Positions 16,869 to 24,027 of a stretch of DNA of 27,717 bases are shown piece after piece (positions within the stretch are counted from its first letter, which is position 1; each line of letters starts with the position of its first letter). The notes under the pieces were generated by a model. That model had not been told where the DNA came from, did no database searches, and saw only the letters and a program-made list of their open reading frames with translations. Where the stretch lies: the NCBI GenBank assembly GCA_049366695.1, contig JBMNCR010000050.1, forward strand, positions 1 through 27,717. Direction: 5' to 3'. The position numbers and the translations under genes were made by a program. Source of the stretch: JBMNCR01 sp049366695 (GTDB lineage Bacteria > Bacillota > Clostridia > Eubacteriales > Alkalibacteraceae).

Positions 16869-16897
16869 TTGACTAGGAAATATAAAATTGCTATAAA
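16869..16897 (+). promoter_or_regulatory. Sigma-A promoter of ppaC
   Basis: TTGACT (16869-16874), exactly 17 bases, then TATAAA (16892-16897). The expected transcript start near 16904 lies 30 bases before the ATG at 16935. An in-frame TTG at 16869 is part of this -35 box, not a start codon. Confidence 0.85.
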
Positions 16898-16934
16898 TAT
16901 ATTACGCTATGTTTTAAAAGATAGGAGAGGGATT

Positions 16935-18560
16935 ATGGATAAAAAGGTATATGTTTTTGGACATAAAAATCCTGATACGGATAGTGTTGCATCTGCCATC
17001 GCATTGGCTTACTTGAAAAATGATAATGGTGAAAATGCTGAAGCCTATATTTTAGATGAAATTAATAAAGAGTCGGAGTATGTTTTAGATTACTTTAATG
17101 TTCGAAAACCTAAGCGTTTAAAAGATGTTCGAATACAAATAAAGGATTTAGAATACGATAACATTACTCCCATGCATACAGATGGATCCATATTAGATGC
17201 ATATGAGTTTATGAATAAATTTAAAATTAGGACTTTACCTATAATAGCAAAAACAGGGGAATTATTAGGTGTTGTCACCATGAAAGATATTGCAATGAGT
17301 CTTATCCAAGAGGATCAAAGAAAAATGGATACGTCTATGGACAATATAGTTAAAGGGTTAGAAGCCAAGGGTTTATGTGGATTTAATCAGAAAATTTTTG
17401 GACAGGTTTTTGTAACAGCTTTTCATCTTGATACAATTGAAGAGATGGCATTATTTCAACGGGATAGTATAGTTATTGTGGGTGATCGGTATGAGATTAT
17501 TAAGTTTGCGATACAGAAAAATGTCTTGCTCATTATTGTGACGGGAAACTGTGTATTACCTCACGATTTGATTCAAATGGCCAATGAAAAGAAAGTCAAT
17601 ATTATTCAAACACATCATGATACATACCAAACATCAAAAACCATATTTTTGACTAATTACGTGGAAAATATAATGGTTAAAGAGAAGATGCTTCTCTTTA
17701 ATGATGAAGAGTATTTAGATGAATGCAAAGAAGTTATTCAAGAATCACAACATTCAAAGTTTCCGATTGTAGATAAAAAACTACAATACTTAGGGATTTT
17801 AAGTAGGGGGCATATTATTAATCCAGCTAGAAAAAAAATTATTCTAGTAGATCATAATGAGTATGCACAAAGCGTTGAGGGTATAAAACAAGGGGAAATA
17901 TTAGAAGTAATTGATCATCATAAAATCGGAGATATATCTACATCCATGCCCATTCATTTTAGAAATTCGCCGGTAGGCAGTACGAATACGATTGTATACC
18001 AATTATTCCAAGAAAATCAAGTGGATATTCCCTATGAAATGGCAGGATTGATGTTGTCGGGAATTATATCAGATACATTACTATTAAAGTCTCCTACTAC
18101 CACTAGTCAAGATGTTGCAACGGTAGAGACTCTAATAAGGGTTTTAGGTATAGATCTATACGAATATGCGATGGAAATGTTTAAGAATGGAACAGATATT
18201 AGTGGAAAAACAGCATATGAGGTTTTAAATACAGACTATAAAGAGTTTAGCTTGGAGGGAGTGAAAGTAGGGATTTCTCAAGTATTTACTTTGAATTTTG
18301 AAGTGATTAAGGGAAATAAGATGGAGTATCTAAAAATAATCGAGGAAATGAATATAAACAAGGGTCATTTTATTACTATGTTATTAGTGACGGACATTAT
18401 TAATCAAGGTTCATACCTATTGTATAATGAAAATAAAAGAAAAGTCGTTGAAAATGCCTTTGGATTGAAAGTACATCAAGGAATTTTTATTCCTGAGTGT
18501 GTATCAAGAAAAAAACAAGTAATTCCAAAACTGATTGAAGGAATACAAAAAACCCAGTAA
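16935..18560 (+). CDS. ppaC: Mn-dependent inorganic pyrophosphatase with CBS and DRTGG domains
   Basis: This 541-residue family II inorganic pyrophosphatase hydrolyses pyrophosphate to two phosphates in the cytoplasm and so drives biosynthetic reactions. The N-terminal DHH domain opens with FGHKNPDTDS (metal ligands His10, Asp14, Asp16). An insertion of roughly 250 residues holds one CBS motif (PMHTDGSILDAYEFMNKF), a DRTGG-like segment and a second CBS motif. The DHH domain then resumes (ILVDHNEYAQSV, IDHHKIGD). The DHHA2 domain ends in SRKKQVIPKL, which binds substrate. This is the regulated CBS-PPase type, where adenine nucleotides bind the CBS insert; binding here is inferred from family. 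The ATG at 16935 has AGGAGAGGG before it and sits 30 bases from the predicted transcript start. It is monocistronic, convergent with a LysR gene. Confidence 0.95.
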   Translation: MDKKVYVFGHKNPDTDSVASAIALAYLKNDNGENAEAYILDEINKESEYVLDYFNVRKPKRLKDVRIQIKDLEYDNITPMHTDGSILDAYEFMNKFKIRTLPIIAKTGELLGVVTMKDIAMSLIQEDQRKMDTSMDNIVKGLEAKGLCGFNQKIFGQVFVTAFHLDTIEEMALFQRDSIVIVGDRYEIIKFAIQKNVLLIIVTGNCVLPHDLIQMANEKKVNIIQTHHDTYQTSKTIFLTNYVENIMVKEKMLLFNDEEYLDECKEVIQESQHSKFPIVDKKLQYLGILSRGHIINPARKKIILVDHNEYAQSVEGIKQGEILEVIDHHKIGDISTSMPIHFRNSPVGSTNTIVYQLFQENQVDIPYEMAGLMLSGIISDTLLLKSPTTTSQDVATVETLIRVLGIDLYEYAMEMFKNGTDISGKTAYEVLNTDYKEFSLEGVKVGISQVFTLNFEVIKGNKMEYLKIIEEMNINKGHFITMLLVTDIINQGSYLLYNENKRKVVENAFGLKVHQGIFIPECVSRKKQVIPKLIEGIQKTQ

Positions 18561-18602
18561 ATGAGAATTTTGTTTTTTGTAAATATTCCCTTATAGGCAA
18601 TA

Positions 18603-19538
18603 CTATTTATTAAAGAACCGATAGAATTCTTTTTTTATAAAATCTCCCATTTTATTGACGTATTCATTATCCATATAATAACTTATATAGATATTTCTTT
18701 GAGCTGATGGATTTGTTAATTTAATGAACTTTTTTCTATGTTGGGGAACCTTATAATAAGATATAGCTAGAGAAGGGACTAGTTTTAAGTATTTTAATTT
18801 GTAGGTGATACTCTCCGATTCAGAGATATCAAATTCATGGATATAATTAATATGAATATTTTCCTTTTCGCATACGTGATTACAAAACTTTAATGTACCC
18901 CAACTTTTGGGTTCACTTGGTTTTACCCTTACGAAAATATCATCTTTTAATTGTTTAATATCGACTTTATTTAAATTATCAAATTTTTTATTATGTGGTG
19001 CAGAAATATAAAGGGAATCTTTAAATAGTAAAGTAGTATTTATTTGCTTGTTGTTTAAAAAGCTTTCTAAAATATCGGGATTAACGTCGATATCATCAAA
19101 TATAATTATATCGCACTCTTTATGTATAAACGAAGATATGGCATCATAGCTGTTTTTATACGATACTTCATTTTTTATATCAGGATTTAATCTCTTATAA
19201 CTTTGCAATATTGGTTCGAAAAAATATAAATCAAAGAGACTAGTTTTAACTGAAGTATTTTCAGCATTTTCCACGCTAGTAAATTCAAAATATAGTTCAT
19301 CAACTTTAATTAAAATCTCATTTATATGTTTTAAAAGCTTTTTACCATTTTCGTTTAGTTCTATATTTCTTCCTACTCTATTAAAAAAAACACATGCGAG
19401 CTCTTTTTCTATATTTCGAAGAGTTTTACTTAAAGCAGGTTGGGAGATATAAAGTAATTCTGCAGCTTTTGTTATGTTAGCTTGTTCTGCTATAACCTTG
19501 AATTGTCGCATCTGCGTTAGCTCCAACGATATCACCAT
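18603..19538 (-). CDS. LysR-family transcriptional regulator
   Basis: This 311-residue LysR-type regulator has an N-terminal winged helix-turn-helix (QMRQFKVIAEQANITKAAEL, then LYISQPALSKTLRNIEKELA) and an effector-binding domain from about residue 95. The effector is unknown. It diverges from a UroD-like corrinoid methyltransferase gene 114 bases away and probably controls it. ATAACTTTAAGTTAT, a LysR-type dyad, lies between them next to this gene's start. The exact start is unsure: an ATG at 19538, a GTG next to it, or a TTG at 19526 are all in frame, and the only ribosome-binding-like bases (TTAGGATGG) overlap the first two. Apart from that the frame is intact. Confidence 0.9.
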   Translation of the reverse strand: MVISLELTQMRQFKVIAEQANITKAAELLYISQPALSKTLRNIEKELACVFFNRVGRNIELNENGKKLLKHINEILIKVDELYFEFTSVENAENTSVKTSLFDLYFFEPILQSYKRLNPDIKNEVSYKNSYDAISSFIHKECDIIIFDDIDVNPDILESFLNNKQINTTLLFKDSLYISAPHNKKFDNLNKVDIKQLKDDIFVRVKPSEPKSWGTLKFCNHVCEKENIHINYIHEFDISESESITYKLKYLKLVPSLAISYYKVPQHRKKFIKLTNPSAQRNIYISYYMDNEYVNKMGDFIKKEFYRFFNK

Positions 19539-19546
19539 CCTAATTC

Positions 19547-19561
19547 ATAACTTTAAGTTAT
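19547..19561. promoter_or_regulatory. LysR-type operator dyad
   Basis: ATAACTTTAAGTTAT is a perfect 15-base dyad (ATAAC-N5-GTTAT, containing T-N11-A) and begins 8 bases upstream of the LysR ATG in the divergent promoter. It fits autoregulation plus control of the UroD-like gene. Confidence 0.6.
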
Positions 19562-19585
19562 AGATACAAATTTATTATATATTGG

Positions 19586-19626
19586 TTTTATTACAAATTC
19601 AATAGTAACATTGAGTTGTAATAAAA
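19586..19626. promoter_or_regulatory. Long inverted repeat before the UroD-like gene
   Basis: TTTTATTACAA (19586-19596) and TTGTAATAAAA (19616-19626) pair perfectly, and inner TCAAT/ATTGA extends the stem past a small bulge. It lies just before the ribosome binding site of the gene at 19653. It could be a second regulator site or a leader hairpin. Confidence 0.6.
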
Positions 19627-19652
19627 TAAACGTAAAGGACGGTGGAATAATT

Positions 19653-20810
19653 ATGACAGATATAGCTAAATTATACGATGATAGAGTTAATAGGATGGTA
19701 GCAGCAGCTACGCTTGGATCACCAGATCGTGTTCCTGTATTTGGGAATATAGACACATGGGCTATTTACTATGGGAATACAACAATTAGCGAATGCTTAG
19801 CTAATGTTGATCTGATGAAAACTACATATGGAAAAGCATTTACAGATTTTAATTTTGATGGTGCATTTATGACTAATACGCCAGTGCCACTAGAATTAAT
19901 ACAGTTTGTTGGAGGTTCATATTTTGAGTCTAGTGACGGAATTACTTTACAACAAAAAGAAGAGTGCCAAATGATAGCAGAGGATTATGACGAACTAATT
20001 GCAAATCCTATAACGTATACATGGGATACACTTATACCTAGGTTAACTGATAATATGTCAGGAACTGAAGAAGAAAAGAAAAATTTTATAAGAAAAGCTA
20101 TTCAATTATTATTTGCCTTTGGAAAATTTGAAGAAGAATGTAAGAGGTACTTTAAAGAAGATATTGGAATGCCAATGTATAGGGGTAATAATAGTACAAT
20201 GCCAATAGACTTTATATTTGATTTTTTTAGAGGATTTGAAAGCACTTTGATGGATATGAGAAGACATCCTGATAAGATAGGACCAGCTGCAGAAGCATTA
20301 AAAAAATGGACAATAAATAAGGCGACAGGTTTAAAACCAGCCATTGGTTCATTTCCGTTTGTGAACATTCCTTTGCATGCACCACCATTTATGTCAAACA
20401 AACAATTTGAAAAATTTTATTGGCCAACTTTTAGGGATGTATTATTAGCAATTCATGAATCTAAAGGCACAGTTCAAATTGTATTAGAAGCAAGTTGGAA
20501 AAGATATTGGGATTACCTAAAAGAATTACCAAAAGGATTTATGATTCTTGCCATTGAAGATGATGATATCGTAGAAGCAAAGAAGTTCTTCGAGGGTCAT
20601 GCTTGTGTAGCGGGTGGATTACAGCTTAGTAAACTAGGTTATGGGACAAAGAAAGAATGTATTGATGATATAAAACGAGTAATAGATGAATGTGCGCCAG
20701 GTGGAGGATTTATATTGTCTACAAATAAAACTATGCAATCACCTATTGATGCTAAACCAGAGAATTTAAAAGCAGTTGTAGATTTTGCTCAAGAATATGG
20801 TAAATATTAA
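19653..20810 (+). CDS. UroD-superfamily protein, corrinoid methyltransferase-like
   Basis: This 385-residue cytosolic protein has the uroporphyrinogen decarboxylase fold but is not HemE, since the RQAGRY-type N-terminus is absent. It resembles the UroD-like methyltransferases that pass methyl groups to or from corrinoid proteins in acetogens and methylotrophic anaerobes. Recognisable parts are LGSPDRVPVFGNIDTW near the start, FPFVNIPLHAPPFMS in the middle, VAGGLQLSKLGYGTKKEC and the ending AKPENLKAVVDFAQEYGKY. The zinc ligands of MtaA/CmuA-type enzymes (His-x-Cys and a late Cys) are not visible: the first site reads VLEASW and the last STNKTMQ. Chemistry may therefore differ. The ATG at 19653 has AAGGACGGTGG before it. 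A gene stump that may encode the start of a corrinoid protein follows 12 bases later. Confidence 0.85.
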   Translation: MTDIAKLYDDRVNRMVAAATLGSPDRVPVFGNIDTWAIYYGNTTISECLANVDLMKTTYGKAFTDFNFDGAFMTNTPVPLELIQFVGGSYFESSDGITLQQKEECQMIAEDYDELIANPITYTWDTLIPRLTDNMSGTEEEKKNFIRKAIQLLFAFGKFEEECKRYFKEDIGMPMYRGNNSTMPIDFIFDFFRGFESTLMDMRRHPDKIGPAAEALKKWTINKATGLKPAIGSFPFVNIPLHAPPFMSNKQFEKFYWPTFRDVLLAIHESKGTVQIVLEASWKRYWDYLKELPKGFMILAIEDDDIVEAKKFFEGHACVAGGLQLSKLGYGTKKECIDDIKRVIDECAPGGGFILSTNKTMQSPIDAKPENLKAVVDFAQEYGKY

Positions 20811-20822
20811 GGAGGGGTTAAA

Positions 20823-20945
20823 ATGTCAGAAAAAACAAACTATGAATTAGTTGTTGAAGTCATTGACGAAATGAATTTTTTGCCACCTGTTGATGCAGTT
20901 AAAGAATTATTTATTATTCAGATGAGTGCATTATTTATAGTTTAG
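20823..20945 (+). pseudogene. Truncated gene, perhaps a corrinoid-protein cap domain
   Basis: A very strong ribosome binding site (AAGGAGGGG) precedes an ATG 12 bases after the UroD-like gene, but the frame stops after 40 codons. The first 30 residues (NYELVVEVIDEMN, DAVKELF) resemble the helical cap that opens corrinoid proteins partnering UroD-like methyltransferases. The last residues (IIQMSALFIV) do not. No cobalamin motif DxHxxG follows in any frame I can read. The gene was probably cut off when the IS256-like relic or another rearrangement arrived. The family assignment is tentative; a genuine 40-residue protein cannot be excluded. Confidence 0.45.
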
Positions 20946-21058
20946 TATAATTCTTTTTTAAATTCAGTTCAATAAATGTAATATATTTCAAAGAATAACT
21001 CTTTTTTAGTAAGAACTCAGATATGAATCTAACTAAGAAGGAGTTTTTTATTATAATA

Positions 21059-21420
21059 ATAGCAAAAGAACAACTAAGAGATATTATCAAAGAGAACGGG
21101 ATTGAAAATGTAGCGGATATCTATTCAATTTTTAAAGAGAGTTTCAAAGATATGTTGAAGGAAATGCTAGAAGCTGAAATGGATTCATCACTTGGATATA
21201 CTAAAAACAACAAAGGAGATATTCAAACAGTGAATAAACGTAATGGTTATAGTACAAAAACTGTTGAAAGTCAGTATAGAAAAATTGCTAAGATATTAAG
21301 CATATTCCTAATAATATGTCCTTATAAGAAATGCTATTTTTGTCATAAAAAAATGCAATAAAAATGGACTGAAAGATATAAGAACTGGTATATAGTATTA
21401 AACCAACTTAACATCTTAGA
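21059..21420 (+). mobile_element. Internally deleted IS256-family transposase
   Basis: The N-terminal part of an IS256/mutator-type transposase is clear: AKEQLRDIIKENGIENVADI, YSIFKESFKDMLKEMLEAEM and NKRNGYSTKTVESQYR. Homology stops near residue 80, before any DDE catalytic residue. After about 20 unrelated codons and a TAA at 21359-21361, the same frame resumes with KWTERYKNWYIVLNQLNIL, which matches the C-terminal end of the family. About 300 residues between them are missing and the start codon position reads ATA. No terminal inverted repeats are evident beside it. The element is dead and lies between the truncated gene stump and a LysR pseudogene. Confidence 0.85.
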
Positions 21421-21592
21421 TAGTGTCACCAAGCCCAGTACCTATAAAACAATAAATAAAAAATATGTGCCAGAAACAAAAGCTATTTCTAGTGCTGGAA
21501 TTTATTTAATCGGAAATTATGGTATTAGAAAATATTTGTATGTTATTCTATAGGTCTGGTGTGGTCAGAGACCACTAGTTTATTTTCTATTC

Positions 21593-22085
21593 TTAGACAC
21601 AGAAAAAAATACAGCCTCGTTGAATCAGAACATAGCATGTATAATTAAATAGTGAGGGTATACTTTTTCCTGCTACGCATGCTAAATTATACGTTTTGTC
21701 AAAAACTAGATGCTCACATTCTAAATCAATAGAATATTGACATGTAGTATCAATATTCGGGTGTAGTTCTTGATACTGTGAAATTACATCTAAAGTACTT
21801 ACATGTAAAGAGCCATATGTGAACCCTGCTGTTATTCTTAGTTTATTCTTTTTCATTAAAGTCTTTATTAGATCATCCGCTTCAGATATTATTTTGAGTC
21901 CTCTCCTTAAAAACATCTCTCCTTCTTCCATTAAATACGGTCACCGTATTGTTTTTTATTAGCAATTTTGATTTAAGACCCAGAATGAATTTACTCAGCA
22001 CTTGTTGGATTAATATAGATTCTTAGATGCACTTGTAAAACTCTTATATAAAGCATCTTATTTGCTTCGTCTCAATGCGAATCAC
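21593..22085 (-). pseudogene. Frameshifted LysR-family regulator
   Basis: A LysR gene can be followed through three minus-strand frames. IETKQIRCFI (near 22075-22046) is the start. KSFTSASKNLY follows in a second frame and QQVLSKFILGLKSKL in a third. The last part, EEGEMFLRRGLKIISEADDL through KLRITAGFTYGSLHVSTLDV to CEHLVFDKTYNLACVAGKS, is open from 21931 to 21593. Homology then fades, and the C-terminal half of the effector domain is missing. At least three frame changes and a truncation make it non-functional. It resembles the intact LysR at 26437-27324 (shared KSFT, LGFTYGS/AGFTYGS), and lies next to the same kind of reductase genes. It may be the dead regulator of the flavoprotein gene beginning at 23898. 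Confidence 0.85.
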
Positions 22086-22392
22086 TTTTCAATACAAATT
22101 GTCAGAGATATGAGTGCTTAATTCTTTCAATAAAGTAATATAATATGGGAACTGTATTTAATAATGCAATGAAAAAAAACTTGTAGGTCAATATTAAAAT
22201 ACTCTTCCATAACAATTTATAATAGACGCATGTATCTACCATTATCGTTAAGAAAGAGTATATTCAATATATCCGTTCTAATTCTTTTATTAATAACTCA
22301 TAGCAATTTCTAGTAAGTTAAGATTGAATTTACAAAGAAATAGATATCAACTTAATACGAAACTCATAATATCTTTATTGTAAGGTGCTATC
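22086..22392. other. Gene-free interval
   Basis: AT-rich sequence between the LysR pseudogene and the 3' end of the flavoprotein gene. I see no gene, strong hairpin or repeat here; a weak AGATAT/ATATCT stem lies near 22330-22375. Confidence 0.5.
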
Positions 22393-23898
22393 TCAATCCT
22401 GTATTGCATTTTGGGCAGCATTTCTCCCTGAATATACATTATAACCCATCAGTCCCCCGGATAGCTGATAATTATATGATCCATCATAGAGCATATTACT
22501 ATCTACACCTGCACTGAAAAGTCCAGGGATTGGTTCTCCTTTTTCACTAATAACCTGATTATCTCGATTTATAGCAAATCCACCAATACTAGTGAGTATC
22601 GTTACACTCGGTACCAATGCATAGTATGGACCCTCTTTAACAGGGTATAAATCATTTGGCTTATTATTAAAATCAATATCTTTACCGGTGTCACAGAATT
22701 TGTTATAACGATCTATTGTAGCAATGAGGTTTTCTGTATCTATACCAGTATCAGTTGCTAAATCTTCAATTGTTTCTGCCTTATATACGCTACCATTGTT
22801 AGATTCGATAGCTTCCTCAAGTTGATTAGACACTTCATCCAGTGCTATCCCAGATTTTACTGTAGCCATTCCGTAATCGGGACCTTCGGATTGTAAAGTT
22901 TTTACAGTATTCGTATCAAAGATAAGAAAAGTTTTATTTTGAGTTAAATGGGCATTACTATATAATGCATGGAATTTTTCATTTATTAAACTTTCTGAGA
23001 TAAATCTTTCTCCGTTTTCATTAACGGTCAGATACGGTTGCCATGAAACTGCACCAATATTTGATAAAGCATCATATCCTAACACTGAAATAACAGGTAT
23101 ATTACAACTACTTGCATCTGTTCCACCTGCCTGTATTGCCATATTATAACCATCTCCAACATTTTTATTTGGCATGCTCATTATTCTTGAAGAATCCCAT
23201 CCCGTTTTCTTTGATAATAGCTCCGTGTTATTAGCAAATCCTCCTGTTGCAAGAATCACACTCTTAGATTTGATTATAATTTTTTCATCTGTACTAGTTT
23301 TTGAAGCTATAACGCCTACTACTTTATCATCTTCAATAAGCAATTCTGTAGCAGGTGTTCCAGTCATAACCTCTATTCCCATGGTTTCCATTTCGTTGGC
23401 AAGTGTTCCTGTCATAGTTGCCCCTGTATGTCCAACGAACCAATGAAAGCACTCAAAACTGCTTATCCCCATGTAATTGGTTACACCTTCAAATTCCACG
23501 CCATGACTTTTTAGCCAATCAATGTTTTCTCCACTGGCACTGACAAAATCCCGCCAACGCAATGGATCCACCTTGTAGTTTGTATATTCTAATTCTTCTT
23601 TAACTATTTCGTTAATACTAGGAAGGGCTAAATCCTCTTCCTTCTGCATGGAACTGCCTAATCCAAACATACCTTCAGTACCAAAAGACATACCACCAGT
23701 AACATCTAATTTCTCAAGCACAATCACATCGGCACCTAAATCAGCAGCTTGTATTGCCGCTGACATTCCTGACGGACCTGAACCTACTATTACAACATCA
23801 CATTCATAAGAAGCATCAGTAGTACTAGTGCTACAAGCACCTAGGCTGAATATAAGCACCGTACATAGCAGAATTGATATTACTTTCTTCAATCTCAT
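22393..23898 (-). CDS. Lipoprotein FAD-dependent reductase (fumarate reductase-like)
   Basis: This 501-residue flavoprotein of the FAD_binding_2 (fumarate reductase/UrdA-like) family is probably anchored outside the cytoplasmic membrane. The signal peptide ends in the lipobox LGAC (Cys22), followed by a Ser/Thr-rich linker. The FAD dinucleotide fold is VVIVGSGPSGMSAAIQAADL, and further landmarks are VTGGMS, VILATGGFANN, NENGERFISESL and GLFSAGVDSNMLYDG near the C-terminus. Such enzymes reduce unsaturated organic acids (fumarate, urocanate, acrylates and others) as terminal electron acceptors. No FMN-attachment domain is present, so it needs an outside electron donor. The neighbour upstream has two. 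GGAGG lies 8 bases before the ATG, and 129 bases separate it from that gene, with a hairpin between. The substrate is unknown. Confidence 0.92.
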   Translation of the reverse strand: MRLKKVISILLCTVLIFSLGACSTSTTDASYECDVVIVGSGPSGMSAAIQAADLGADVIVLEKLDVTGGMSFGTEGMFGLGSSMQKEEDLALPSINEIVKEELEYTNYKVDPLRWRDFVSASGENIDWLKSHGVEFEGVTNYMGISSFECFHWFVGHTGATMTGTLANEMETMGIEVMTGTPATELLIEDDKVVGVIASKTSTDEKIIIKSKSVILATGGFANNTELLSKKTGWDSSRIMSMPNKNVGDGYNMAIQAGGTDASSCNIPVISVLGYDALSNIGAVSWQPYLTVNENGERFISESLINEKFHALYSNAHLTQNKTFLIFDTNTVKTLQSEGPDYGMATVKSGIALDEVSNQLEEAIESNNGSVYKAETIEDLATDTGIDTENLIATIDRYNKFCDTGKDIDFNNKPNDLYPVKEGPYYALVPSVTILTSIGGFAINRDNQVISEKGEPIPGLFSAGVDSNMLYDGSYNYQLSGGLMGYNVYSGRNAAQNAIQD

Positions 23899-23951
23899 TA
23901 ATTTTCCTCCTTTAATGATAAGTAAAATTTACTAACCAATGATTATGTAAT

Positions 23952-23985
23952 ATGACTACCACCCAATTTAATAGGTGGTAGTCAT
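23952..23985 (-). terminator. Hairpin between the two reductase genes
   Basis: ATGACTACCACC and GGTGGTAGTCAT form a perfect 12-pair stem with a 10-base loop, 42 bases after the stop of the upstream gene. No T run follows, so it may only reduce read-through or protect the upstream mRNA. Confidence 0.55.
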
Positions 23986-24027
23986 GATAGATATATAAAG
24001 GGGGGAACCCTATTTAATATCAGTTAA

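Noticed and set aside
16869..16934. N-terminal extension of the pyrophosphatase from a TTG
   Set aside because: The TTG is the -35 box of a near-consensus promoter, and the family starts at the MDKKVYVFGHKNPDTDS ATG at 16935.
21561..21575. GTGGTC/GACCAC hairpin with a 3-base loop
   Set aside because: Short stem, weak downstream T content and no gene for it to terminate. Not listed as a terminator.
21934..21950. Perfect palindrome AATACGGTCACCGTATT followed by a T run, looking like an operator or terminator
   Set aside because: It lies inside the coding remnant of the LysR pseudogene (the NNTV region of its wing), and a one-base centre cannot form a stable terminator loop. Probably chance.
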